From: Torymus aiolomorphi
Taxonomy: Eukaryota > Arthropoda > Insecta > Hymenoptera > Torymidae
Assembly: GCA_036365515.1 (NCBI GenBank)
Contig: CM070873.1
Span: 191,138,604 to 191,202,603 of the forward strand
DNA: 64,000 nt
Direction: 5' to 3'
The notes beneath the pieces were generated by a model. It ran no database searches. It saw nothing but the letters and a program-made list of their open reading frames with translations, and was not told the origin of the DNA. Each line of letters opens with the position of its first letter. Positions within the stretch are counted from its first letter, which is position 1. Both the position numbers and the translations under genes were made by a program. Below are positions 1 through 11,745 of the stretch, in pieces.

Positions 1-625
1 TAAATGAAATTACGAACAAAACTAGATGTTGATCGAATCGACCGGACAATTAGTTACGGAGAAAAACGTGAAAAACCGAAAAAATGAGCGTTTTTTGAAA
101 AATTCATATATCCGCCATTTTTAAAGATGTGGCGGATATCTCTGGCGAATTGATAGTAATTCACATGTACTTTATGTGTGCGAAAACCAGGGACTGTGCG
201 ATTATTAGTTTTTGCGTAATCGCGATTTCAATTTTTGAGTAGGCTATTTTTGAGCGAGGCTGTATGCTCTACGGGTTATCCGATTTCAATTATCAAAAAT
301 GATTTTGAAAGTTCAAATGTTGAGCTATAAAACGTCTATCTTAGATTTTTGATTAAGTACTGTTTTATACCTGAAAACAGCTGTCAAAGTTGACCAAAAA
401 CGCCCGAACGCACGGAAGTGGCGGAGTGGTGGGGGGCGCGCGGCGGCTGAGGGGAGCCGATATATATAGTAATAGAACGTGCTGCGCGCAACGCACAGAT
501 CTTTGCTTTTAATTTCCTCAGTAACTAGAGGAGCTATTTTAATCATTTTTTTTTTATTTCGGGGTAACTCGACCCAACTAAACCGATTCTGCACTTTTAT
601 TTGATGAAAAACGAACAGAAAGGCA
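1..625. repeat. Left terminal inverted repeat of the 8.2-kb element
   Basis: Reading in from base 1 (TAAATGAAATTACGAACAAA) this matches the reverse complement of 7624-8244. Matching ends near 615-625, where the arms diverge after a shared stretch around GTGCAGAATCGG on the right arm. The open frames inside the arm are shadows repeated in both arms, not genes. Confidence 0.8.
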
Positions 626-739
626 GTTATTGGACGTTTTAATAGGTTGATAAAATAATAAATATAAACTTTCTATTTTTCTTAATCAACATTATATTTA
701 TTAGAAAAATTTACAGTGTTACTTAAAAACTACGTTACA

Positions 740-2827
740 TTAATTAGTTTTTTTCCGCTTCGGTGGTAGCAAATCGATTTCATCCTCGCAGTGATACGAG
801 TCGAGTTCGCATTCGTTCTCGTCACTCGAATCATCTTTTAATTCTAATAATGTTTTATTTATGACTAAGTTATAACATGTATCTTCGTGGCAGTGTGCAC
901 AAAGATTTGTGCACTCTAAGCCGTGCTTTTTGCAACTGCACGAAGCATCTATACATCCCTTTTTCGAGCAAGTGCATGAAATTTGCGATAATAATTTTTG
1001 GGGTATCGGCGGATCCGTCGTTCCTACCGGGAGCAAACATTTATTTTTTATTTGCCAACCCCAATCAGTAGGTATTAAAGAGTTATTACCTAACCATAAT
1101 TGGAGTTGGTAATACACTCTAAATGCATGTTGCTTAGCGGATCCCTGCGTTGGTGGCAAAGTTTCTAAAGCAAATTTCGTTTTCGTTTTGGCTTTGCAAA
1201 AATATAAGTATCGCAAATCATGCAGTGAAAAATTACTGCTTTTTTCGATTAATTTCTTTTCTGCTTTGTTGCTGTACAGGTCGATTATTAACGTATAGGC
1301 ATTGCTAGCTATTTTTTCAGAACTGGCATTTTTTTCATAAAATACTGCAGATAAATCTAATAATTTTTCGTGGTTAACTGTATCTATTAATTTATTTTTG
1401 CTTATTCTATAAAAACAAGAGGTTGTATCGCAGCCAGAAAATGCATGTAAAAATGTTATTCTATTTCTTAAAAAGGGATATTTGAAACTATTACTATTAA
1501 AATACTGATTTGGTGTTGAGCCTTTGTTTTCTTTACAAAAATAAATGTTGTTAATGTTCTCTGCCAGTTCTGAGAAAATAACTAGCAAGTCTATGTCATC
1601 GCCCACAATCACCACAGTTGTTTTATAATCAGCGCGGGCATTATTTATCGCAGTCATTACTATTAACCGATCCGCGTCCTCCGGGGCTATTTTTGTTTGA
1701 AATCGTACAGCATTTAGAGTTAAACAAAGCATATTTATTAATCTCGTTTTATTTTTTTCACTGCTCAAAAATTGCTTTTGATTAACAACAATCGTTGTAT
1801 TGCTATCGAAAGCAATTTCACGACCTATATTCTTCAATTGCCTACGCGAACGCTCTACAGATTTTATTGATGTTTTATTGTCGTCGAGATATCCATCAAA
1901 AGTAATATAACTATTTTCGCTGTAATGTCTTGTCGCATACGAAACGTAGGTATTTATTATTTCTGCCATTTTCATGTTACTTTGCCACACGACTCTATGC
2001 AAAAATAATCCGCCGTCGACAACATGTGTTATCTTTGATGGTACGTTTATACTCGGTAATGAATCAAAATTGAGGTAGAATGCGGATTTAGATGTTTTCC
2101 GTATGCCATTTTCATCAAACAATGACAGCGGAATCGGCGATAGTTCATACGAACTACAATACTCTTTCATATCGTCTTGGTTTTGAATATTGAGCGAAAT
2201 TTTTTGGAAAATTAGCAACGGTGAGATATAAATATCCTCATTTGCACTATTCTTTATAGTGGAGTTCGCAGCTGCCAAATGGGTAACTTTACTGCTTCTT
2301 TTATATTTTACGTCAGTAAACTTTTTATTTGACGCCTCATCCATCAAAATCTTTCCTAATTCAAAAGCTTTGTGCCAATTCACGAGCGATAAATCACCAA
2401 TCACTCCGGAATATATACCAATTAATTTATCGCTTTCTGGGAATGGATCAAATGTATTAAAAAAGTCCTGCAGTTTTTTTAAGTCATCTGCGTCTCTGGA
2501 GATACGAGAAACTCGATTGTCAACATGCTGTTCAGATGTAGCAAATGTCATGTTGCAAAATAGCTCTATGGCATTGCAAACCTCTAATGCAGCTGCCCTT
2601 GACAACACCCATTTTCCAATGACATTTTCCGTGAGTCCACGGCCGTGTATCAAGCCTTCAACGCATTTCATTGACCGCATCAAAACCTGCTCGATGGTCA
2701 TATCAGACCATAATCCGCACCAAAAGCGATTTGAACGTCTTATCGTATGAAAGCCCTGCTTACAGAATTTATCATATTCCACTATATCCATGCTTTCTTT
2801 TAAATTAACCATCTGTTGGACGTACAA
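740..2827 (-). pseudogene. C-terminal half: PIN/XPG-like nuclease domain plus CXC zinc finger
   Basis: This is the longest uninterrupted stretch, 695 codons. It opens with a conserved block (FHTIRRSNRFWCGLWSDMTI, then EQVLMRS) typical of the family. Around residues 400-470 it has acidic motifs of a PIN/FEN-like nuclease (VVIVGDDIDLLVIF, then FLHAFSGCDTTSCF). Near the C-terminus is a cluster of about nine cysteines (CTCSKKGCIDASCSCKKHG and following), a tesmin/CXC-like zinc finger. It ends in a basic tail (PPKRKKTN), a plausible nuclear signal. The first in-frame codon is not the native start: the protein continues upstream in another frame (3059-2838). The nuclease assignment rests on motif resemblance only. 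Confidence 0.6.
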
Positions 2828-3136
2828 AAGACACGCCTTAGCGTATAATGATGACCTGAAGCGAAAAAAAAGGTATCATTAACGTTACTGTTTCTACATG
2901 TTGGTCAAAATTACCAGAACGTTCTGCATCTATGTATCTTTGCAGTAAATAAATTAGTTTAAAATATTCTAGCCACAGTTGACTTGTCGGGCCATTATTT
3001 TCTAAATTCGTTATTACCGATGAAAATTTTATTTGTATGCTTTTCATTAAGAAAGTCATTAAATAATTTTCAAAATTTTCGGTTCCTACTTTTTGTAAAT
3101 TATCATCTAAAAACGTTTTCTCTTCTTCTGTAAATT

Positions 3137-4837
3137 CTATTTTTCTAAAATAATAGTAGCAAGCGCAGCTTGTACTAAAAGGTGACCTCGCACAGACCTC
3201 GAAAAAGCATGACCTGTTAAAGCCTTATCCGCTGATAATTCGGAGTATATCGTCGAAAAATCTTCTTTCAGGCCGCTACCTGCCATTATATTACCAATAG
3301 CGCCAAGAAAAGACATCGCAAGATGAAATCCTCCTAATCGTGGGATTACTGAGCGGATATTATGGGGATCGTTATCTGCCTCTATAGAAGCGACGATTTC
3401 GCTAGCTTTCATGTATAAAGGCAAATCAAACGTTACAAAGCAGTGCTTTTGATTATTTGCATTTGCTCTCCGTCGTGCATCGATTAAAGATGTTAAAATT
3501 GTTGTATGGTCGCTCGGTGGCGCTTTAATAAACGGCAAAGCAATAATTCTCGTCGTACAAAAATCATTATTCAATAAATGAAATTTATTCATAAATCCAT
3601 GCCAATTCGGAGTCTTCCGTGGTGCAGTATGCTTGCCGTAAAAATATAAAAAATCGATCGCTTTGATTTCAATTGTAAAGTCAGCACGATGTATTTCTTT
3701 CCAATTACGTATAGTTATATTATCTAATTTGAATGGCTTGTTATTCTTAAAATCGGTTAATGGGAGGAAACCGAACGTGCCATCAGTACTAGTAGATAAT
3801 GTTCCTTTTAAACGAGGCACACAATTATTAAAATTAACCGAACTTGATGGAGTCGCACACATAATACCGCCCATATAATGAAACGTATTTTTGCCATCAA
3901 TTGTGGCTGTATTATGGTCCGCATTATCATATACGAATTGCAAATAGGTATCTCCAGAATAGAAATGTTCAGGGTCATTAACGAGGGAGTTTTCGAATCG
4001 TACTGTTTCTGCGTAGGACTCACAGAGCCCAATATTGTAGAGACAATCTATTAAACCTCGTGCTGCAAATTTCGTATGTATCATACATGAAAGTCCTAAT
4101 AATATAGGCGATGAAAAGGATCGTGGTCGCATAGATGATATTAAAATATGGGCTGCGGTAACAATTCTGTTTTCCCACTTATCCCAAGATCCATTTTTTC
4201 GCTCATGTTTATGAGTTTTTATAAGAATTTCGAGTATTAGTTGCAACGTTTCCGGAATATCTTTAATGTTATTTAAGAAATCCGTTGGCGTATTATAATT
4301 CTCTAAGTCAACTTTCATAGCCCTAACATCTTGTAGAATAAAATGACTGGCTAATTCCACTATTCTCAACCTTTCTTCTTTTTCATTTACTTTGCGATTT
4401 GAATACCAGCTATCTTGTATACATTTACCTAACGTTTGTTTAAAACAAATAAAACGATCATTTGAGCTAGAATAAATTACTATTTCATCTTCGAAATGAT
4501 TTTTTTAAAGTATTTCTATGCGACCAAGTCGGGGTAGATCAGTATCTCCGAACTTATTTACATATATTTGTAATATATCTTTTAAAGAAAATTGACACTG
4601 ATCGCTATGCTCCAATAAATAGTTGATAATAAAAGATAATAAGTTACTCATATCTTCGGTTATCGGTCTACCCTTAACATTACAAGGACTATATGAGTAA
4701 AATACGCTTAAGCATTTCGAGTGATAATAAACGGCGTTTTCTATATAATAATTATCAGATTCTTTTTTCAAATTAGATAACCGCGACGCTAGAATTTTAT
4801 TCTCTTCGCTTTTAGGGAGAGCTTGTAACTGCGCCAA
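3137..4837 (-). pseudogene. Central part of the PIN/CXC transposon protein, one in-frame stop
   Basis: 4837-4505 and 4369-3137 are in the same frame, and the 135 bases between them stay open apart from a single TAA near 4505. They form about 560 codons with one nonsense change. Recognisable conserved strings are FYSGDTYLQFVYDNADHNT, NTFHYMGGIMC, CFVTFDLPLYMKASEI and LTGHAFSRSVRGHLL. They recur in this order in the multi-copy invertebrate family. No catalytic triad is obvious to me here. The frame is lost at the 3' end, near 3137, before the next block (3059-2838). Confidence 0.6.
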
Positions 4838-4883
4838 AATATTATCGATAGTCTCCTGCTTTGAAACGCGGGTTAAATTTTGC

Positions 4884-5228
4884 TTACAACTGTGACATTG
4901 ATTCGAACAAAAAAAAACAATGAGTTGAGAAAGCGAACCCTCGTCCTTCTTTACAACGATTTCGGTCTTTTAACCATGTTAATGCCGATGCTGCTAACGC
5001 CCTTTTTATATTAGACTCCCTCGTATAGAGAGTTTGACAAGTTTTATGTACTGTGATTTCTTTTAATTTTTGTAACTTTAAATGCTTCTTATCTTTTCTT
5101 TTATGACTGGCTAGAATAAGATTATTAATGGCCCGTTCTTTCAATATGTGCGATTTAGATGGTTCATTAGGCTTGTCGCAAAGTAAACAAATTTCATCTT
5201 CGTCAAGCCACTCCTGTTCGTCTTCCAT
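4884..5228 (-). pseudogene. N-terminal block of the PIN/CXC transposon protein
   Basis: The start is the ATG at 5228 (MEDEQEWLDEDEICLLCDKP). The acidic N-terminus leads into a Cys pair (CLLC) and, after a basic Lys-rich stretch, HKTCQTLY, a likely zinc-binding set. The frame breaks at a run of As near 4910, where the text shifts to a frame reading CSNQCHSCKQNL and joins the next block at 4837. Just upstream lies the nested foldback element at 5295-6080, which separates this start from the rest of the leader. Confidence 0.5.
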
Positions 5229-5294
5229 AGCTTGTGTATTTTCATCGTGCCTGAATAAAAAAAATATTAATGGAATACGTAAAGTTAAAATTCA

Positions 5295-6080
5295 TATATG
5301 TGCAAATCTCACGAAAGATGCGACAAAACCTGAAATCACGTTTTGAAAATTGTTTTTCGAGCACACCTTCGAAACCTGGTTTTTCCTATTATTTGTAGTA
5401 TATAAAATGAAGATCCGCAGTTGTACAGCGTCCATCAAGTTGCCTATTTTTTCTAGAACAACTTCTTACTTTTTAAGAAAATGGCAAAAAAAGCCCTTCT
5501 CTTCAAACCTCAGCTATTTAGCCCAGAAACGATCTACTCAAAGTTTTCAAACATAAATTAAAACTAGCAAAAAAGAGCTTTAATTCCTTTTTTTTTTAAA
5601 TTAAAAAATGTTGATTCCTTCATAAGTTACAAGGGTTTGAAGTTGAACGTCGAAAAGGCATAAAAATGCTCTCAAAGTCGGCGCGTCTGATTCCTGCGAT
5701 TTTTTGCATTTTTATGCTTTTTCGACGTTCAACTTCAAATCCTTGTAACTTTTGAAGGAATCAACATTTTTTAACTTTTAAAAAAAGGAATTAAAACTCT
5801 TTTTTTCATGTTTTAATTTCTTTTTGTAAACTTTGAGTAGATCGCTTGTGGGCTAAATAACTGAGGTTTGAAGAGAAGGGCTTCTTTTGCCATTTTCTTA
5901 AAAAGTAAGTAAGTGGTTCTAGAAAAAATAGACAACTTGATGGACGATGCTCAACCACGAATTTCTCTTATACATACCACAAACAACGAGAAAAACCAGG
6001 TTTGGTAGGTGTGCTCCAAAAAAAATTTTCAAATCGTGATTTCGGGTTTTGTCGCATCTTTCGTGAGATTTGCACATATA
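5295..6080. repeat. Foldback (palindromic) element, ~390-bp arms
   Basis: 5295-5680 is the inverted complement of about 5700-6080, with a short spacer near 5690. The arms begin TATATGTGCAAATCTCACGA on both sides. The central part is AT- and homopolymer-rich. The outer TATA is palindromic, so a TA or TATA duplication is possible but cannot be proved. It is noncoding, and its small open frames are shadows. It is probably a non-autonomous element inserted just upstream of the transposon gene start. Confidence 0.8.
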
Positions 6081-6098
6081 CGTTCGTCGTGGAGAAAA

Positions 6099-6203
6099 TT
6101 AGTATATGCACCACGGGAGTAAGTAAAGAATCCATCAGATCGCATATAATTGTCTGATCTGAGACATTCTTTACTTTTACTCCTTAGGTGCATAATCTAC
6201 TAT
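6099..6203. repeat. Short hairpin element
   Basis: Arms of about 45 bases around a ~14-base loop (6144-6157). Left reads TAGTATATGCACC then GGAGTAAGTAAAGAAT; right is its inverted complement, ATTCTTTACTTTTACTCC then GGTGCATAATCTACTA. It resembles a tiny MITE lying just outside the foldback at 5295-6080. Confidence 0.6.
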
Positions 6204-6703
6204 TAGTGTGAACACGACCGAGTAAATAATTTTTCATTTAATTTTAATAAGACTGTTTAATTTGGGTGTTTTTGCAATAACATTTACCTAACATTCGTAG
6301 ATGTAGATGCTTCTGCCTCGTCGGTAAGCTCCATTACGATGTTTTGTATACTGATCTTGTATACTGATTATCTAGGAATTTTAATAAAATATAATTAATA
6401 TTTACGACTCTTATATTAAATTTAACTAATGAGAATCAGTATTATATACCACTTGTTAACAACACACATCGAGTGTTTTAAATACTTTCAAAGTCTTATT
6501 AACAATCTAAATTATTATTAATTTTTAATTGTTATTTATAAAGTAATGTTTCTTAAACTCAAATAACAGGCACAAATTAATAAAACAATTATTGGAAAGA
6601 AATTTTGAAATATATAAATATACATACAAATACGCCACACTTACACACTATATACACATAAATAAAAAAAAAAAATAAAGAAAAGAATTAGAAAAAATGG
6701 AAC

Positions 6704-6780
6704 CGTGTTAGTATCGGGGATCGAACTCCGGCCGCTTGAGTGAGAATCAAGTGTCTCTGCAACTTGGCTATCCTTCACAC
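6704..6780 (-). tRNA. tRNA-Glu(CUC)-like sequence, probably decayed
   Basis: Read on the minus strand, a 77-nt tRNA-like fold is visible. There is an A-box match (TAGCCAAGTTG). A perfect 5-bp anticodon stem (CTTGA/TCAAG) encloses a 7-nt loop TTCTCAC, giving anticodon CUC (Glu). A B-box-like GAGTTCGATCC follows. The acceptor stem pairs at about five of seven positions, and the T-arm fits best with a 6-nt loop, so it looks degenerate. It lies inside the 8.2-kb transposon. It could be a dead tRNA gene or the head of a tRNA-derived SINE. T-rich DNA follows downstream. Confidence 0.45.
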
Positions 6781-6849
6781 TGCTATTTGCTCTTTCTACT
6801 CGAATGATTAAACAGAATGCCGGCAATACCGATTCCATTTATACTCATA

Positions 6850-7620
6850 TACTTTCAAACTTATTCTGTTCATGAAGCTATATTACTTATAATAAAATTT
6901 AAGTTGATTTAAACCTCGAGTTATATAAAAAAAACGCTACGAATTAGAAAAAAAAGTTTTTCAATTCAACAAAGATTTTTCAAAAACTAGAACCTAAAGT
7001 AACCGGATTTTAACATGCTACTGATAAACTAAAATATTTTACAAGAGACTACTTGATTAAAAATTATCCTGTTTTGATTTCTGATTGTTACAAAGACTTT
7101 CACCTATACTACATATACTACAATAAAAATTATACATACTTTTGTGTGCACCTCGTATAATGAATGTACAGTACGGTGTCGACTCCACTCCAAAAACTTG
7201 ATATTACACAATAAAATCACTGAACTTATTATTAATTTAATACAATTAAAATTAAGAAAAATTAACAATTTTAATATTTTAAAATAATTAAAATATTAGT
7301 AATAATTAAGTAGCTATTTATAAAATAAACACATGTATCAAAGACGCTTTGCAAAGGTATAGTAGCTAGAGTCTTGGTGGCAACTGTAGTATAAACAGCT
7401 GAAAAGACCGTTGGTAGCGTCGCTTTCTCCTTCTTTGACCTCTTCAGTCCACGATATACAATAGTATGGTATAGTGGAAGAAAGTGGGGACAGAACAGAG
7501 TGGAGCGAATAGCATTACTATACTGTATATACAAGCAGATGTTCCGAGCGTAAACGTCCTTGATTATATAATACACGTCCGAGTAGATACGTATATACCT
7601 GCTTCAAATCTCAAGCAAAA
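6850..7620. other. Noncoding leader region of the 8.2-kb element
   Basis: AT-rich DNA between the tRNA-like sequence and the right TIR. No convincing coding region. A moderately GC-richer patch at 7340-7600 carries a 101-codon minus-strand open frame of no recognisable family. By position this is upstream of the minus-strand gene, so it may hold the element's promoter, but I see no clear motif. Confidence 0.3.
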
Positions 7621-7623
7621 TTA

Positions 7624-8244
7624 GCGTTTCTGTTCATTTTTCATCAAATAAAAGTGCAGAATCGGTTTAGTTGGGTTGAGTTACCCCGAAATAAAAAAAA
7701 TGATTAAAATACTCCTCTAGTTGCTGAGGAAATTAAAAGCAAAGATCTGTGCGTTGCGCGCAGCGCGTTCTATTACTATATATATCGGCTCCCCTAAGCC
7801 GCCGCGCGCCACCCACCATTCCGCCACTTTCGTGCGCTCGGGCGTTTTTGGTCAACTTTGACAGCTGTTTTCAGGTATAAAACAGTACTTAATCAAAAAT
7901 CCAAGATAGACGTTTTATAGTTCAACATTTGAACTTTCAAAATCATTCTTGATAATTGAAATCGGATAACCCGTAGAGCATACAGCCTCGCTCAAAAATA
8001 GCCTACTCAAAAATTGAAATCGTGATTACGCAAAAACTAATAATCGCACAGTCCCTGATTTTCGCACACATAAAGTACATGTGAATTACTGTCAATTTGC
8101 CAGAGATATCCGCCACATCTTGAAAAATGGCGGATATATGAATTTTTCAAAAAACGCTCATTTTTTCGGTTTTTCACGTTTTTCTCCGTAACTAATCGTC
8201 CCATCGATTCGATCAACATCTAGTTTTGTTCATAATTTCATTTA
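7624..8244. repeat. Right terminal inverted repeat of the 8.2-kb element
   Basis: Inverted complement of 1-625, ending in TCATTTA at 8244. Identity remains high over the whole arm, with isolated substitutions. What follows (8245 onward) cannot be compared because the left flank is outside the window, so the end and target duplication are unresolved. Confidence 0.8.
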
Positions 8245-8245
8245 C

Positions 8246-9300
8246 TACAATTTATCTCATTGGACCATCAAGATCGGTCCACTAGTTTCGGCTATAAAAG
8301 CAAAAAACCATAAAAAAGCGCTTTTTTGCATTAAATTGTTAATAACAATATATATAAAACGGAGCTGCTAGTCGAGTTTATATACCACTTATACTGTGGA
8401 TTATTCTGCGTACAATAGCGTTTTCCGCTTACTAATAAGATTTATGGCACGAAAACGCTGATTTTTTTCTCTATTGACTGGCCTATTTTTTAAAATCCGT
8501 TGCCGTTCTCGGAAATCCCTTTCCTGCTCAGAAGTACGTCTAATTCTAGGTCTACCGTACGACGATTTTCATAAATTATCTCCCCTACATTATCATCCTC
8601 CATTCTTCTACTAATATTTAAATCACTCTAATGACTTTTCAAATGAAATAATAAATATTAATAAATAACATTAAATATGAAAAATTAATCAAAAATGTAA
8701 TTGCAATTTTATAAATATTCAGCAGTCAGAATAAATGGTCAATTTTAATAATTAAATGTTTTCATGTTGAAATTTTAATAATGATAATACAATCTTTTAC
8801 TTGTAAATGTTTAATAATTAAAATATAGTTTAATTTTTAATCAAAACGGCAAATGTTCGATAATAACAGCCAAAGTTCAATAGTAACAATTATTTCTCAT
8901 CAATTCTTATCAGTAACGGTCAACAATCAGTAGTGATATCAATGGTCAATAAACAAGAGGCAATAGACAATAATCAATAAACAATAAGCAATAGTCAATA
9001 ATTAAGACACAATAATCAATAAGTCATTTTTTAAAACTTTGGAGCAGATTCAAGTATACACCTATTGGATGTATACTTGCTTATACACCTGAAAAGCATA
9101 ATTCATATCATTAATATCATTAATATTAATTAAGAGGACGTCGTAGTCATTCGCGAACACTGAACGGTTACCAGCGCCATAGTTCAGTTAGTGGTGAAGA
9201 AACGAGGCTAGCACAATCTGCCATACCGACACGCAGCGTTTTTCTCTCTGAAGTTGGCTACGCATTGCGATTAATCTCAGTGCACTCTACAGTCCATGAT
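8246..9300. other. AT-rich DNA without a recognisable gene
   Basis: Mostly AT-rich. On the minus strand about 8400-8620, a coding-like stretch reads RRYGRPRIRRTSEQERDF and RERQRILKNRPVN after one frame change. It may be a scrap of a basic protein; I do not recognise it. Around 8880-9020 there is an imperfect simple repeat built on CAATA/GTCAATAA. Around 9050-9090 there is a small hairpin (AAGTATACA with TGTATACTT). Confidence 0.3.
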
Positions 9301-9302
9301 CC

Positions 9303-9707
9303 AGCTAGTTCCCGTAGTTTTTTCAAAAGGCACATCGACACCAACTCTTTTTTATGCATTTTTTCACGCTGAATTTTGATAGTAGATTGTTGAAAAAATC
9401 CGTCTTTATTTGTTATAAACAATTTATTGCACAAATGTTATATTTTCGATTTTGAAAAATTCTAGACTATTCTCTGTCATTTTCTGAGCAAAAATGTTTT
9501 TTTTGTTCAGATTATAGAATAGTTTAAAATTTTTTTTAAATGGAAAATTTAATATTTTGCAATAAATTGTTTATAATAAAAACGGATTTTTTTAATAATC
9601 CATCAAAATTCAGATTCAGTATGGAAAAATAGATAAGATAGAGAAGAGAAGAGAAATACTTGGGGTCAATAACGTCCTTTTTGAAAAGGTTACGGGAACC
9701 TATAGCT
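9303..9707. repeat. Foldback element, ~165-bp arms
   Basis: The left arm (9303-9470) begins AGCTAGTTCCCGTAGTTTTT and the right arm (about 9510-9707) is its inverted complement, ending CGGGAACCTATAGCT. The inner arms share TTATAAACAATTTATTGCA (left) with TGCAATAAATTGTTTATAA (right). No coding capacity. A non-autonomous palindromic element. Confidence 0.75.
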
Positions 9708-9709
9708 GT

Positions 9710-10235
9710 TTGTAATGATTAAACACGATATTTATAAAAATAATATTTGGACATTTGAAATAGAAAACTAGTTAGAAGATTGTGCCTTATTGAAATTTTG
9801 ATTTTAAATTAGTTTTACAGAATATTTCGTAAAAGCTAAAATAATGTAATTTATTTTTACGCTTTTACTTTTATATTTATTTTGTTAACGTAATTTTGAT
9901 AAATAAAGTAATGAAATATTTTTTTTCTATTATAATTATTCAGTTTTGAATACTCAAACTCAAGAAATCTATTTTTAAAATTTAAACATAAAATTTTTGG
10001 GGACTGTTCTATATAGGCCAATCAAATAACACCAACCACCCAAAAAAAGGCTTATTGTGATAAACGATTTTATCTATAATATTTTCAGAAGGAATAAGTA
10101 AACATTTGTTGTTACTATCATCTATGTGTACTTGTTAATATGTCTATTGACTTACAATGAACGTATTTATTCACGTTTACGTACATAGTTACAATATTAT
10201 TTTATAATTTATTTACATCTACGTTTATCGTCTCA
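9710..10235. other. AT-rich spacer, no feature seen
   Basis: Low-complexity AT-rich sequence between a foldback and the start of a tandem array. No open frame or structure that I can support. Confidence 0.3.
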
Positions 10236-10239
10236 GAGT

Positions 10240-11395
10240 CTATACGTAATGACTGATACCATATGCTTTCTTATGTGTTAGTCTATACGTTTATCGACTG
10301 AGTCTACGTATGTGACCGACCAACTCGTACACATGATTGTTCCTTAGGAAAAAAGTATAACACATGTATAAAAAATAGTTAACGTAAATTGATTTTAATT
10401 TTGTTTCATTGTAAGATAGGTTAATTTATAGTATTTATGTTATATATGTATTGGAACTACGATTATTCGTCAAAGAACGTCATTGATATATTTATGATCA
10501 TTTTTATTATTATTATTTCTATGTGTCAATACGTTTATAGACACATTCAGGGTAGTCAATACGTTTGTCGACTTAGAGTCTTCGTATTTATTAACTGACA
10601 CCATGTGCTTTCCTATGTGTCAGTCTATACGTTTATCGACTTGGAGTCTGTACGTATGTGACCGACTGACACTTACACATGGTTTGGCCTCAGAACAGAA
10701 ATATAATATGCGTATAAAAAATAGTTAATGTGAATTGATTTTAATTTTGTTTCATTGCAAGATACGTTAATTTATTATATTTTTTATATTATATTTGCAT
10801 TCGAACTACGATTATTCGGCAAAGAAAGTCATTGATATATTTATGATCATGTTTATTATTATTTCTATGTGTCAATACGTTTATAGACTTCAGAGTCTGC
10901 GTATTTGCTAAGACACATTCAGGGTAGTCAATACGTTTGTCGACTTAGAGTCTTCGTATTTATTGACTGACACCATGTGCTTTCCTATGTGTCAGTCTAT
11001 ACGTTTATCGACTTGGAGTCTGTACGTATGTGACCGACTGACACTTACACATGGTTTTCCCTCAGAACAGAAATATAATATGCGTATAAAAAATAGTTAA
11101 TGTAAATTGATTTTAATTTTGTTTCATTGCAAGACACGTTAATTTATTATATTTTTTATATTATATTTGCATTCGAACTACGACTATTCGTCAAAGAAAG
11201 TCATTGATATATTTATGATCATTTTTATTATTATTTTTATGTGTCAATACGTTTATAGACTTCAGACTCTGCGTATTTGCTAAGACACATTTGTGGTAGT
11301 CAATACACGTTTATCGACTTAGAGTATGCGACCGACTGACACTTACACATGGTTTTCCCTATCAACAAAAGTATGATACATGCTATAATAAATAA
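10240..11395. repeat. Tandem repeat, ~345-375-bp monomers, 3-4 copies
   Basis: The marker ATGTGTCAATACGTTTATAG recurs near 10520, 10866 and 11239. TGTGTCAGTCTATACGTTTA recurs near 10616 and 10992, with a diverged copy near 10273. Monomers differ mainly by an insertion of about 30 bases. Each contains an imperfect palindrome in which TGTGTCAGTC faces GACTGACAC about 60 bases later. The last copy is truncated near 11395. Satellite-like and noncoding. Confidence 0.75.
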
Positions 11396-11745
11396 TAGAT
11401 ATTTTTAATTTTCTTTTACTTTTGTACTTGCTTTTACTTTTTCTGAAATTATTATATTTACAATAGTTTTATTTTATTTTATTTGGAATGTAATGAATTT
11501 TTAACAAACCACCAGCCTATACCTAGTTTTCTGCAATTAAATACTTTTTTAGTTCCCTGATCTCTTCACCTGAAACAAATATATCATGTAATACATGCTT
11601 GTAAGAAGTATAGTAAAAAATTATTTTGCATACAAAACTTGTGCAACAATTTAAAAAAATTAAATCTTTACATTGGTAAGAACGATAGTGGTCACTACTA
11701 CACCTCTGTAGTAGAAAAAACTCAAATAAATCAGATATATGTCTA
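11396..11745. other. AT-rich DNA, no feature seen
   Basis: Sequence between two repeat arrays. No supported gene. Confidence 0.3.

Larger units (their letters stand above)
740..5228 (-). pseudogene. Broken transposon gene: PIN/XPG-like nuclease and CXC-finger protein
   Basis: Five minus-strand segments read in order as one protein of roughly 1,400 residues: 5228-4884 (N-terminal Cys motif), 4837-4505, 4369-3137, 3059-2838 and 2827-740. The middle segments share a frame: after the TAA near 4505 the reading continues open through 4504-4370 into the next block. Frameshifts lie near 4910 (at an A-run), 3060-3137 and 2830. The order matches a family I know from many arthropod and cnidarian genomes as uncharacterised multi-copy proteins, with signature strings DNADHNTATIDGKNTFHYMG, RLGGFHLAMSFLGAIG and FLHAFSGCDTTSCF. 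The role is probably transposition. Multiple lesions make it a pseudogene unless assembly errors are involved. Confidence 0.7.
1..8244 (-). mobile_element. ~8.2-kb DNA transposon with ~620-bp TIRs and a PIN/XPG-CXC gene
   Basis: The first ~620 bases reappear as the reverse complement at about 7624-8244, with scattered mismatches. These arms bracket one long broken minus-strand gene (740-5228). Long TIRs around a gene combining a PIN/XPG-like nuclease with a C-terminal Cys-rich finger recall the Academ superfamily, described as carrying an XPG-type nuclease. That assignment is inference; I cannot show a DDE core or a target duplication. The left arm begins at the window edge, so the true outer end may lie outside. 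Later insertions sit inside: a foldback at 5295-6080 and a hairpin at 6099-6203. Frameshifts and a stop in the gene suggest this copy is dead. Confidence 0.6.
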
